Assembly (NCBI RefSeq): GCF_014197855.1
Contig: NZ_JACIGJ010000003.1
Span: 124,001-188,000, forward strand
DNA: 64,000 nucleotides
Direction of reading: 5' to 3'
Origin: Roseospira marina
Lineage (GTDB): Bacteria > Pseudomonadota > Alphaproteobacteria > Rhodospirillales > Rhodospirillaceae
Of this stretch, positions 46,055 through 55,395 are shown in pieces (position 1 is the first letter of the stretch; every line of letters starts with the position of its first letter). A program made the translations under genes and the position numbers. The notes beneath the pieces were generated by a model. The model saw only the letters and a list, made by a program, of their open reading frames with translations. It did not search any database and was not told the DNA's origin.

Positions 46055-48400
46055 CTAGGGCCCGGAGGGCCCCGGGATTCCCCCCTCTCCCTGAGGCGGG
46101 AACCATACAGTGAACACACTGCCCACACCCGGCGTGCTTTCGAGCGAGACGTGCCCGGCGTGCATCTCCATGAGCGACTTCACCAGCGCGAGGCCGAGTC
46201 CCGTGCCCTCGATGGCGCGGCGCTCAACATCGACCGCGCGGGTGAACGGTTCAAACAGGCGCTTCTGATCGGCGGCGGCAATCCCGATGCCGGTATCCGC
46301 CACCGCGATCGCCACCCCGCCGTCCGATGCGGGCCGCGCGGAGACCGTAATCCGGCCACCCTTCGGCGTGTACTTCAGCGCGTTGGCCAGGAGATTAAAC
46401 AGGACCTGGCGCACCGCGAGGCCGTCCGCCACCAGTGCCGGGGTGTCCGAAGCGACGGACCACACCAGCGTGAGCCCCCCGCGCGCCGCCGGCTGACACA
46501 CCATCTGCACCGCCGCCGCAATCACGTCGGCGACATCAAGGGCCGCAAGCGCCAGTTCCCGACGGCCGGCCTCGATCTTGGCCAGATCCATCAGGCTGTT
46601 GATAAGATCGATCAGATGCCGGCCGCTGGCGTGTATGTCGGCGGCGTACCGCCGGTAGGTCTCGTGGCCGATGGGGCCCAGAATCTCGTCCTTGATGATC
46701 TCGGAAAAACCCAGAACGGCGTTCAGGGGCGTGCGCAACTCGTGACTCATCGCGGCGAGAAAGCGGGATTTGGCCTCGTTCGTCCGTTCCGCCGCGATCC
46801 GGGCCTCGACCTCGGCCAGTTCGTGTCGCTTCCGGGCGTCGATGTCGGTGGCCGCCCCAACGATGCGGGTGATGCGGCCGTCCCCATCCCAGGCCACCGG
46901 TCGCGCCCGGTCCCAAATCCACAGCCAGGAACCGTCGGCCCGGCGCAGACGGTATTCCGCCTCGAACACCACCTGCGTAGCCAGTGTTTCTTTCGCCGCC
47001 CGGCGCACCCGTGCCCGGTCCGCGGGATGGATGCGCGCCATCCAACTCTCGACCGTTGTCTCGAAGGCCCCCGGCTCATGGCCCAGCATACGGAAAAAGC
47101 GGGCGTTCCACGTGACGGCGCCCGTGGCCACACAGAAATCCCAGATCCCGTCGTCGGCCACCTCGATGACCAGCCGCAACGTCTCCTCGCTGGCGCGCAA
47201 CGCATCCTGAGCTTGCTTCAGGCCCGTGATATCCTGAATGGTACCATGCACCACATGGCCCGCCGGCCCGACCCGAGGGTCGGGCTCGCCGATGACATGG
47301 AGCCACTGGGGCGGCCCCGCGGCGTGGCTCAGGCCCAGGGTTAGATCGAACGGCGTGCCGTGCGTGATCGCCGCCGTCAGGGCGCTCTGAAGCCGCGCCC
47401 GGTCCGGCTCCGCCAGATGGGCCAGGAACTCCGGGGGCACGGGATCCGTCGGGGGCAGGCCCTGGATCCGATAGAGTTCGTCCGAGCACACCGGGACCCC
47501 CGTGCCCGGATCCAGCGACCAGTTCCCCACGCGAGCCAGCCGCTGCGCGCGCTCCAGATCGGCCACGGTCCGGGCCAACGCCCGTTTGGTTTCGGTCTGG
47601 GCCGTGATATCGCGCGCCACCTCGACCACGCCGGCCAGCGTGCCGTCGCCGCGCCGCATGGGAAAGGCCCGTAACGCCCACATTCGGCCATCCGGCTTGA
47701 GGGTTTCGACCTCGGCGGGGCGCCCGGTCTCAAAGGCCGTCCGCACCGGGCAGACCGGACAGGACGACGAAAGGCCAAACAACACCTCGTGGCACCGGAG
47801 GCCGGGTAACATGTCGACTGGCCGGTTCGCCATCTCGGCCATCGCCCGATTGGCCCACGCGATGCGCATGTCCGGCGCGCCGAAGCTGAGCACCGCATCG
47901 GACAGGCTGGACAGAATGAGATCCTTGGCGCGTTCCGCATCCCCCAGGGTCCGCGCCGCCCGCACCCGGTGCGTGGCGTCATGGAGCGAGACGATCAGAG
48001 TCTCGACAGACCCGTCGTCCCCGCGCACCGGATCAATGGTCACGTCCCAGACGGGCGCCCCGTCACCCCCCAAACCGGGGCTGACACACGACCGCGCGGG
48101 AAGAACGGCCGGCTCCCCCGACACCAGCACCCGCCGCAAGACGGCGGTGACCTCGGGCTCAACCCCAACATCCGGAGGCGTACGGCCGATGACCTCCGAC
48201 GCTGGCCGGCCGGTCACGCGGGCCCAGACGGGGTTGATGCGCACGAAGGTCAGCGCGCGGTCGAGGACGGCCAAGCCGAACACCGTTTGACCGAACATGT
48301 GATCCAGGACCCGGGAGTCGCGCGAGACCGCGGCGGACCCGGTGGGGGCGTCCACCGCCGGGCTTGCACCCTCTCGTCCACACCCGTTGTCCGCGTCCAT
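46055..48400 (-). CDS. Multi-PAS sensor histidine kinase
   Basis: This 781-residue cytoplasmic kinase has about four PAS domains (roughly 28-140, 150-275, 285-400 and 405-525), then HisKA with the phospho-acceptor His553 in AAMSHELRTPLN and a complete HATPase with N box (NLLANALKYTPKG), DTGIGI and GTGLGLALV. The second PAS has four cysteines in its core (CHEV, SSCPVCP), which may hold a metal or sense redox state. There are no membrane segments, so the signal is intracellular. There is no receiver domain or adjacent response regulator. It reads left, next to a second PAS kinase; links to the stress system are possible but unproven. Confidence 0.9.
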   Translation of the reverse strand: MDADNGCGREGASPAVDAPTGSAAVSRDSRVLDHMFGQTVFGLAVLDRALTFVRINPVWARVTGRPASEVIGRTPPDVGVEPEVTAVLRRVLVSGEPAVLPARSCVSPGLGGDGAPVWDVTIDPVRGDDGSVETLIVSLHDATHRVRAARTLGDAERAKDLILSSLSDAVLSFGAPDMRIAWANRAMAEMANRPVDMLPGLRCHEVLFGLSSSCPVCPVRTAFETGRPAEVETLKPDGRMWALRAFPMRRGDGTLAGVVEVARDITAQTETKRALARTVADLERAQRLARVGNWSLDPGTGVPVCSDELYRIQGLPPTDPVPPEFLAHLAEPDRARLQSALTAAITHGTPFDLTLGLSHAAGPPQWLHVIGEPDPRVGPAGHVVHGTIQDITGLKQAQDALRASEETLRLVIEVADDGIWDFCVATGAVTWNARFFRMLGHEPGAFETTVESWMARIHPADRARVRRAAKETLATQVVFEAEYRLRRADGSWLWIWDRARPVAWDGDGRITRIVGAATDIDARKRHELAEVEARIAAERTNEAKSRFLAAMSHELRTPLNAVLGFSEIIKDEILGPIGHETYRRYAADIHASGRHLIDLINSLMDLAKIEAGRRELALAALDVADVIAAAVQMVCQPAARGGLTLVWSVASDTPALVADGLAVRQVLFNLLANALKYTPKGGRITVSARPASDGGVAIAVADTGIGIAAADQKRLFEPFTRAVDVERRAIEGTGLGLALVKSLMEMHAGHVSLESTPGVGSVFTVWFPPQGEGGIPGPSGP

Positions 48401-48614
48401 TCCGTGACCTCAATCCGCAGACAGAACCGTGTCGCCCTTTACGAGGCCGCGTCCCTCATGGCCCTCGCGCCGCGGTCGTTCCCACCCCGACCGTCGCCGC
48501 CCGCACCCTTCACACCCGTGTCTCGGGGTGACCCGCGACGCCTCATGGTAGACGCACGAGCTCCCTCCATCGCGCCACCCTCCGCCGTATCGTACCCCTT
48601 CGGGACCGCCACGG
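48401..48614. other. Gap between the two PAS kinases
   Basis: This 214-bp segment contains no gene. It should include the promoter of the left kinase; no clear -35/-10 pair or EcfG element was found. Confidence 0.4.
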
Positions 48615-51149
48615 TCACCGTCCGGACGCGCGCATGGTTGGACGCCCCCGCAGCGCGCCGCCCCCGTCGCCCGGACCGCTCCCGGGCAGGGACGACCGGT
48701 CCCCGCTGGGGAGCATGACGCAGAACACAGTGCCCCCGCCTTGATTGTCCTCAATCCATATACGCCCGTCATGGACATCAACGATCCGTTGACACAGCGT
48801 CAGTTCCAGCTCCCGGCCGTCCCCAGTCCGCCGCCCCCCCGGACGCTGAAAGGCCGTGGCCAACCATGCGCGCGCGTCTCCCGATACGCCGCCCCCATTG
48901 TCGGAGACCGTCAGAACCCAGCCCTGCGCCGTGATCGACCGGCAGGCGACCCGCACCTCCGCCACGCGCTCATTCGGCACGGACGCAAGCGCGGCACCGA
49001 TCAGGGTCCGAAACAGCCGCACCATCTGACGGCGGTCGGCGGGCACGGTGGGCAAAGGGCGCGCGACGGTCACTTGCGCCCCACGCTGACCGATGTCCGA
49101 CCGCAAAGGGTGCAACGCCTCCGTGACGGCCTCATCGAGCGGAACGGCCTCGCGCCGGTGGTCCGCCGCCCCGAGCCGCGCAACGTCCATCAGATCGAGA
49201 ACCAGGGTGTTCATGCGCCCGGTGGCGTCCATCGCAAAGGCCACCCAGTCCAGGGTTTCCGTGGCGCTGGCGGGCAAATCCTTCTCGACGCGCTCCAGAA
49301 AATCGGTCACCAGACGCAAGGGGCCGCGCAGATCGTGAAACACGGCGTGCGCGAACTGCGCCAACTCGCTGTTGGACCGTGCAAGCCGCTCCTCAAGCCG
49401 GTTGCGTTCCGACAGATCGTGCAGCACGCAATGGAGCAGAACGAACCCGCCCCCGGCATCCCGTTGCACCCGGCCGAGCAATCGCACGGTCACGTCCTGT
49501 CCCTCGGGATGCGTGAACACGATGTCGCAGCCGTGCGTGGCCACCTCGCCCACCTCGGACAGCAGCGCGCGCAAGCACCGGACCCCGATCTCCCGATCCT
49601 CTTCCGCCAGAAACGTCTTCAGCTTCTGGCCGATCAAGGCCGCGCTGGCCCGTCCCATCAGGGTGCGGAACGGCGCGTTCAGGTCACGGATCCGCCCGTC
49701 GCGATCCAAGGCCACATAGGGAACCGGCGATTGGTCATGCAGCCTACGGAACCGGCTCTCGCTGTCCTGCAGAGCCATCTCCAGCGATTTTCGCGCTGAG
49801 ATATCAACGTTGGTGCCGGTCATCCGCACCGGGCGATCCCCGCGCCGCTCCAGCACCCGACCGCGGGTTTCCACCCACAGCCAGTCACCCCGGCCGGTGC
49901 GGAACCGGATCTCCAGCGCGAACGTGTCTCCGCGCGCGATCTGCCGCCCCATCATGTCCCAGACCACGGCGGCTTCGTCGGGATGCATGAGGTCAAGCCA
50001 CGTCTCGACCGTCAGCCGGAACGCCTGCGGCAGGTAGCCGAGCATCTCGAAAAACCGGTCGTCGACATCGAACAGACCCGCCCGAAGGTCGAGTGTCCAC
50101 GTCCCATAACGCAAATCCTGGGCGACGACGCGGGACTGGTCCCGCAGGACCCGCAACGCCTCCTCCTGCTCCACCCGTTCGGTCGCATCCAGGAACATCC
50201 CATGCCACAGAATGCTGCCGTCCGCCGCGACCGTCGGTTCCGCGCGCCCTTCGATCCAGAGAAGACCGCGATCGGGATGGCACACGCGGAACGTCTCCTC
50301 GAACCGCCCGAGCGTGCGCGCCGAGTGCCGGATGGCGTCGGTGACCCGGTCGGCATCGTCCGGGTGCAGCACCTCCATGACGGGGCGGGCATCCGTCCGC
50401 ACGACGTCGGGGGATAGACCGAAGATGGCGCGCAACCCCTCGGTGGCGTGCGGGAACGCCGCGCGGCCGTCCGGCCACACCTTATATTGATACAGAACAA
50501 TGGGAACCTGGGCGGCGGCGCGGGCCAGCGGTCCCTCGGCCACCGGGGTCGTCCACGCCAGGGACCGCGACCGCTCCCGCAGCACGGCGCGCGACTCCGC
50601 GTCCAGACGACGCCCGATCTCCCGCGCGGTTTCCCGCAGGAATGGCAGCGCGCGTTTCAGACGCTCGGCATCCGCCGAAGGCGCCTCCGCCGGAACCGGC
50701 CCGGCAACCAGATTGCCGATATAGGCCTCGCTCACGTACACGCGGATCGCCCAGGCCGCCGGGCCGCCCGGATCATCCGCCCAGGCCTCGATGGTGCCGT
50801 CCCGCGTCAGCCGGTCGGCGAGCGCCGCTAGAACCGCTTGGCTCTCGTCCGCACGTGGCACGGCGCCGAACGGACAGCCGAGACGGTCGGTCACAGCAAC
50901 GGGTTGCCCAATCAGGGTTTGCAGAGACTCCAGCCAAGGAGTCAGGGTGTCGAGACAGGCGCGCACCACCGCCCCGGGTTCCGACTCGACCGCCTTTTGA
51001 ACGGCCGCATGCCGGCCGCTGTCCTCGGATCGGACGCGCGCCTTCTCGGCGACCGGCGATGGCAAGGCCCCACCCGCCTCGGCGCCCTCTGAGTCCGGGG
51101 CCGTGGCGCGCGCCGCAAACCGGCGCGGATCAACGAACTTCTGCCCCAT
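48615..51149 (-). CDS. PAS/phytochrome-like sensor kinase with a degenerate ATPase domain
   Basis: This protein of about 844 residues has an N-terminal sensor region (about 60-190, GAF-like, AVTDRLGCPFGAV), three PAS domains (about 215-580) and a kinase core. The core has His605 in FAHAVFHDLRGPLR, typical of phytochrome-type kinases. The HATPase keeps SDNGGGVSG and a C-terminal GGGTVF, but the N box reads RTLIGAALAS, lacking the asparagines that normally hold Mg-ATP. Activity is therefore doubtful, and it may act as a regulator of another kinase. The start is uncertain: ATG 51149 is used here, and GTG 51242 would add 31 residues. No response regulator gene is adjacent. Confidence 0.8.
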   Translation of the reverse strand: MGQKFVDPRRFAARATAPDSEGAEAGGALPSPVAEKARVRSEDSGRHAAVQKAVESEPGAVVRACLDTLTPWLESLQTLIGQPVAVTDRLGCPFGAVPRADESQAVLAALADRLTRDGTIEAWADDPGGPAAWAIRVYVSEAYIGNLVAGPVPAEAPSADAERLKRALPFLRETAREIGRRLDAESRAVLRERSRSLAWTTPVAEGPLARAAAQVPIVLYQYKVWPDGRAAFPHATEGLRAIFGLSPDVVRTDARPVMEVLHPDDADRVTDAIRHSARTLGRFEETFRVCHPDRGLLWIEGRAEPTVAADGSILWHGMFLDATERVEQEEALRVLRDQSRVVAQDLRYGTWTLDLRAGLFDVDDRFFEMLGYLPQAFRLTVETWLDLMHPDEAAVVWDMMGRQIARGDTFALEIRFRTGRGDWLWVETRGRVLERRGDRPVRMTGTNVDISARKSLEMALQDSESRFRRLHDQSPVPYVALDRDGRIRDLNAPFRTLMGRASAALIGQKLKTFLAEEDREIGVRCLRALLSEVGEVATHGCDIVFTHPEGQDVTVRLLGRVQRDAGGGFVLLHCVLHDLSERNRLEERLARSNSELAQFAHAVFHDLRGPLRLVTDFLERVEKDLPASATETLDWVAFAMDATGRMNTLVLDLMDVARLGAADHRREAVPLDEAVTEALHPLRSDIGQRGAQVTVARPLPTVPADRRQMVRLFRTLIGAALASVPNERVAEVRVACRSITAQGWVLTVSDNGGGVSGDARAWLATAFQRPGGRRTGDGRELELTLCQRIVDVHDGRIWIEDNQGGGTVFCVMLPSGDRSSLPGSGPGDGGGALRGRPTMRASGR

Positions 51150-51410
51150 GCGGTGGTCACCCTGATAGAACCCGTCGCCCCGCCCGCGATACCGTGCGCC
51201 CGCCACGCACCCCCAAAACACAACCTTCGCTTTGGTTGCCACTCCAAAAGACTACCCTAAGATAGTTTACTCTCCCAGTCGGCCATTTGCCATCCCGGAT
51301 CAAAGTCCCGGATGGGGGCGGGGAGAGCCCACGGAACCCCGCCAAACAGAAGACACCCGACGCCGGTCTGTGCGACCCTCATACGGTCACCGTCCGGAGA
51401 TGCCCAGCCC

Positions 51411-52580
51411 GTGCCGTACACCTTGCCCCTGCTGAGCGCCCACCCCGTCACCCACATCGCGAACCCGCGCGCCGCCGACCCTGCACGCCCCATCGGCCCG
51501 CGCGAACGCGCGGTGCTGACGGTCGAAGGCATGACGACCGCCCGCGACGCCATCCGCGCCTGGGAGGGCTACGCGCCCACGCCGTTGCGCCGCCTGGACG
51601 GACTGGCCGCCGCCGCCGGGCTCGCCGCCCTGTACCTGAAGGACGAAAGCACGCGCTTAGGTCTCGGCAGCTTCAAGGCCCTTGGGGGCGCGTACGCCGT
51701 GGAGCGTCTGGTCGGCCGCCGGGGCGCCGAGGGCCTGACGGTCTGCTGCGCCACCGACGGCAACCATGGCCGCTCGGTCGCCTGGGGGGCCCACCGGCAG
51801 AACTGCGGCTGTGTGATCTATGTCCATGGGACGGTCAGTCCGGGACGCTGCGAAGCCATCGCGCGGTGGGGCGCGGACGTCCGCCGCGTGCTCGGGACCT
51901 ATGATGATTCGGTACGGGCCGCCGCCGAGGATGCGGTGGCGCATGGGTGGGTCGTCGTCTCGGACACGTCGTATCCCGGCTACATGAACATCCCGCGCGA
52001 CGTGATGCAGGGCTATACGGTCATGGCGGACGAGATCGTCACCCAGATCGACCGGCCGCCCACCCACATCTTCGTGCAAGGGGGCGTCGGCGGGCTCGCG
52101 GCCGCCGTGACGGCCCAGACCTGGGAGGCCTGGGGCACGGATCGGCCGCGCATCGTTGTCGTGGAACCGGACCGCGCCGCCTGCCTGCTGGCCAGCGCCC
52201 GGACGGGCCGGCCGGTCATGGCGCTGGGCGCCCTCGACACCGTCATGTCCGGGCTGGCCTGCGGGGCGCCGTCGCTGCTGGCGTGGGAGGTCTTGGACGA
52301 GGGCGCGCACAACTTCCTGGCCGTACCGGACGCGCCGGCGGTGGAGGTTATGCGTCTGCTGGCGTCGGGACGGTACGATGCGCCGGTGGTGGCCGGCGAT
52401 AGCGCGACCGCCGGACTGGCCGGATGCCTTCTTGCGCTCGCGAACCCCACCCTGCGGGGGGCGCTGGGCCTGGACCGCGACAGCCGCGTGCTCGCCCTGT
52501 CAACGGAGGGCGCCACCGATCCGGACGTCTACGCCGAACTGGTCGGACGCCCCGCTGCGTCGGTCGTCGCGGCGAGTTAG
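51411..52580 (+). CDS. dpaL: Diaminopropionate ammonia-lyase
   Basis: This 389-residue PLP enzyme of fold type II has Lys89 in GLGSFKALGGAYA (Schiff base), the TDGNHGRSVAWGA loop, SDTSYPGYMNIPRDVMQGYTVMADE and the GGVGGLAAAV glycine motif, matching diaminopropionate ammonia-lyase, which cleaves 2,3-diaminopropionate to pyruvate and ammonia. GTG 51411 with GGAGA upstream is used; the open frame continues to 51312. It stands alone, convergent with ftsY. Confidence 0.88.
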   Translation: MPYTLPLLSAHPVTHIANPRAADPARPIGPRERAVLTVEGMTTARDAIRAWEGYAPTPLRRLDGLAAAAGLAALYLKDESTRLGLGSFKALGGAYAVERLVGRRGAEGLTVCCATDGNHGRSVAWGAHRQNCGCVIYVHGTVSPGRCEAIARWGADVRRVLGTYDDSVRAAAEDAVAHGWVVVSDTSYPGYMNIPRDVMQGYTVMADEIVTQIDRPPTHIFVQGGVGGLAAAVTAQTWEAWGTDRPRIVVVEPDRAACLLASARTGRPVMALGALDTVMSGLACGAPSLLAWEVLDEGAHNFLAVPDAPAVEVMRLLASGRYDAPVVAGDSATAGLAGCLLALANPTLRGALGLDRDSRVLALSTEGATDPDVYAELVGRPAASVVAAS

Positions 52581-54127
52581 AGCCCCATAAGGCTGCTGGC
52601 GAATTCGTCGGCGCGGAACGGCCGCAGGTCCTCGACCGCCTCGCCGATGCCGACGAAGTGGATCGGCAGCGCGAACTCCTGCGCCAGCGAGATCACCACG
52701 CCGCCCTTGGCGGTGCCGTCCAGCTTGGTGACCGCCAGCCCGGTGACGCCCACCATCTCCTGGAACACCTTGACCTGTTGCAGGGCGTTCTGACCGACCG
52801 TGGCGTCGATCACCAACAGCACGGTGTGGGGTGCGGTCTCGTCCAGCTTCTTGATAACGCGGACGATTTTCTTCAGCTCCTCCATCAGCTCGGTGCGGTT
52901 CTGCAACCGTCCAGCCGTGTCGATGAGCAGCACATCATCGCCGCGCGTGCGGGCCTCCTGGATGGCATCGAAAGCCAGCCCGGCCGCGTCCGCTCCGGTC
53001 TGACGGGCCACCACGGGCGCGCCCGTCCGATCCCCCCAGATCTTGAGCTGTTCGACAGCCGCGGCGCGGAAGGTGTCGCCGGCGGCCAGCGACACCTTGA
53101 TGTTCCAGTCCACGAGCTGGCGGGCGATCTTGCCGATGGTGGTGGTCTTGCCGGAGCCGTTGACGCCCACGACCAGCACGATGTGCGGCTTGGGGTTCTT
53201 GCGGATCTGAAGCGGATGAGCCACCGGCTCGATCAGCTTGGCCAGTTCCCCGGCGAAGTGCTCGCGCACCTCCTGCTCGGTCGGATTGGCGCCGAACCGC
53301 GCGTGCGACAGGGACTGAATCAGGTCCGAGGCCGTGGAGACGCCCAGATCCGACTGGATCAGCACATCCTCCAAGTATTCCAGCGCTTCGTCGTCCAGGC
53401 GGGCCGTGACCATGTGGTCGGTGATGCCCTTGGAAATCTTGGTGGACGACCGCGTCAGCCCCTCGCGCAGGCGGGCGAACAACCCGCCCGAGCCCTTCTT
53501 CTTGCGCGGGGTTTCGCCCCATTCGATGGCGTGCAGGTTGGGGTCCCGGACCTCGTCGGGCTCCTCCGCCTCCTGCCCCTTGCCCCGGGCGGCGGCGCGC
53601 TGGCGGTCCTGCTCCTCGGCCTTGCGACGAGCCTCGTCCTCCGCCTTGCGACGGTCAGCCTCTTCAGCCTCGCGGCGCTGACGCTCCTGCTCCTGGGCTT
53701 GCCGACGGGCCTCCTCTTCCGCCTGACGACGAGCAGCCTCTTCGGCTTCGCGACGCTGACGGTCCTGCTCCTCGGCTTGCCGACGGGCCTCCTCTTCCGC
53801 CTGACGACGAGCGGCCTCTTCGGCCTCGCGGCGCTGGCGGTCCTGCTCTTCGGCCTGACGGCGGGCCTCGTCTGCGCGCCGCCGCTGCTCCTGCGCGTCC
53901 GCGCGGGCCTGGGCTTCCGCTTCGACCAGCAGGCGCGCGGCGTCACGGCGCGTGAGCGTTTCGTCCTCTTCGGCGCGGCGGCGTTCCTCCGCCTCGGCGG
54001 CCTCACGCTGGCGGACCTCTTCCGCCGCCCGGGCCTGTTCCGCCGCCTGAGCGTCCTCTTCCGCGCGTTGGCGCGCCTCGTCCTCGTCGCGCTGCTGTTT
54101 CTTTTTGCGTCCAAAGCCCCAGATCAC
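52577..54127 (-). CDS. ftsY: FtsY, signal recognition particle receptor
   Basis: This 516-residue protein has three parts. The start MIWGFGRKKKQQ is the membrane-targeting helix. Residues 13-190 are a highly charged coiled coil with a 26-residue unit repeated about 3.4 times (residues 89-177). Residues 215-516 are the SRP GTPase NG domain: GVNGSGKTTT (321-330), DTAGRL, TKLDGTAKGG and the final GIGEAVEDLRPF. It receives ribosome-nascent chain complexes from SRP. GTG 54127 overlaps the mtaB stop by four bases and gives the classical short N terminus. ATG 54151 is less likely. Confidence 0.95.
   Translation of the reverse strand: MIWGFGRKKKQQRDEDEARQRAEEDAQAAEQARAAEEVRQREAAEAEERRRAEEDETLTRRDAARLLVEAEAQARADAQEQRRRADEARRQAEEQDRQRREAEEAARRQAEEEARRQAEEQDRQRREAEEAARRQAEEEARRQAQEQERQRREAEEADRRKAEDEARRKAEEQDRQRAAARGKGQEAEEPDEVRDPNLHAIEWGETPRKKKGSGGLFARLREGLTRSSTKISKGITDHMVTARLDDEALEYLEDVLIQSDLGVSTASDLIQSLSHARFGANPTEQEVREHFAGELAKLIEPVAHPLQIRKNPKPHIVLVVGVNGSGKTTTIGKIARQLVDWNIKVSLAAGDTFRAAAVEQLKIWGDRTGAPVVARQTGADAAGLAFDAIQEARTRGDDVLLIDTAGRLQNRTELMEELKKIVRVIKKLDETAPHTVLLVIDATVGQNALQQVKVFQEMVGVTGLAVTKLDGTAKGGVVISLAQEFALPIHFVGIGEAVEDLRPFRADEFASSLMGL
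53597..53863 (-). repeat. Tandem 78-bp repeats in the FtsY charged domain
   Basis: About 3.4 copies of a 78-bp unit encode RRQAEEQDRQRREAEEAA plus RRQAEEEA with few changes. The first two copies are nearly identical in DNA, so the domain length probably varies between strains. Confidence 0.9.
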
Positions 54128-55395
54128 GCCGACATCCTCTCTTTCGTGCAACCGGTCAGGCGCAGCCCGTCCGTGCCGGTCAGGCGGACACGCACCACGG
54201 TTCCGGGGGCCACGCCGTCGGCGTCCCCCACATCCACCGGAAGATAGTCTTCGGTATGACCCACGCCGGGCGTTTCCAGCAGCACATCCGCCACGCCACC
54301 AACGCGCGCCGCGAGCCGCCCCGCCAAGCGCCGCTCCCCCGCCTCGCGCAGGGCCGCCGCGCGCGCCCGGGCCACGTCGCCCGGCACCGGAGGCATGCGG
54401 GCCGCCGGGGTGCCCGGCCGTGCGGAATAGGGAAAGACGTGCAGGTGGGTCAGATCGGCCTCGTCCACCAACGCCAGAGTGTTCGCGGCGTGGGCCTCGG
54501 TTTCGGTCGGGAAGCCCGCGATCAGGTCGGCGCCCAAGGCCAGCCCAGGCCGCAGATCGCGCAACCGCGCCGCCAGATCGACCACATGATGGCGCAGATG
54601 GCGGCGCTTCATGCGCTTCAGGATCAGGTCGTCGCCGGCCTGCACCGACAGGTGCAGGTGGGGCAGCAGGCGCGGTTCCTCCGCCACCAGCCGCAGGAGC
54701 GTTTCGTCCACCCCGACGGGATCAAGCGAGGACAGCCGCAGCCGGGGTAGGTCCGGCACCAACGCCAGCAGGCGCGCCACCGTCTCGCCCAGCGTCGGAC
54801 GCCCGGGCAGATCGGCGCCATACGACGTGATATCGACACCCGTCAGCACGACCTCTTGCGTGCCGCCCTCCACCAGCGTGCGCACCTGCTCCACCACACG
54901 GCCGAGCGGCACGGAGCGGTTCGGCCCACGCGCGAACGGGATGATGCAGAAGGTGCACCGGTGGTCGCAGCCCTGCTGCACCTGAACGAAGGCGCGGGTG
55001 CGGGTCTCGAACCCGGTGATGAGGTGCCCGGCCGTCTCCCGCGCCTGCATGATGTCGTCGACCAGCAGGGGCGCGGCATCGTCTCGGTAGCTTTCGGGCC
55101 GCAGCTTCTCGTCGTTGCCCAGAACGCGGTCGACCTCCGGCATGGCCGCGAAGCGCGCCGGGTCGAGCTGCGCCGCGCAGCCGGTCACAATCAGGCGGAT
55201 CCCGGGATTCTCGCGCCGCAGCTTGCGGATGGCTTGGCGGGCCTGACGCTCCGCCTCCTTGGTGACCGCGCAGGTGTTGACGATGACTGCGTGGTCCAGG
55301 CCGGCCGCACGGGCGTGTTCGCGCATTACCTCGCTTTCGTAGCCGTTCAGGCGGCATCCGAAGGTAACGAGTTGGGGGTCCGGCCCGTCGGTCAT
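54124..55395 (-). CDS. mtaB: MtaB, tRNA t6A methylthiotransferase
   Basis: This 423-residue radical-SAM enzyme has the N-terminal UPF0004 cluster cysteines 14, 42 and 73, the radical-SAM triad Cys143-x3-Cys147-x2-Cys150 in QQGCDHRCTFC, and a C-terminal TRAM domain (about 360-423). The N-terminal sequence TFGCRLNGYESEVM is typical of MtaB rather than MiaB or RimO. It adds a methylthio group to t6A at position 37 of tRNAs reading ANN codons. Start and stop overlap dapF and ftsY, so the three form an operon. Confidence 0.93.
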   Translation of the reverse strand: MTDGPDPQLVTFGCRLNGYESEVMREHARAAGLDHAVIVNTCAVTKEAERQARQAIRKLRRENPGIRLIVTGCAAQLDPARFAAMPEVDRVLGNDEKLRPESYRDDAAPLLVDDIMQARETAGHLITGFETRTRAFVQVQQGCDHRCTFCIIPFARGPNRSVPLGRVVEQVRTLVEGGTQEVVLTGVDITSYGADLPGRPTLGETVARLLALVPDLPRLRLSSLDPVGVDETLLRLVAEEPRLLPHLHLSVQAGDDLILKRMKRRHLRHHVVDLAARLRDLRPGLALGADLIAGFPTETEAHAANTLALVDEADLTHLHVFPYSARPGTPAARMPPVPGDVARARAAALREAGERRLAGRLAARVGGVADVLLETPGVGHTEDYLPVDVGDADGVAPGTVVRVRLTGTDGLRLTGCTKERMSA

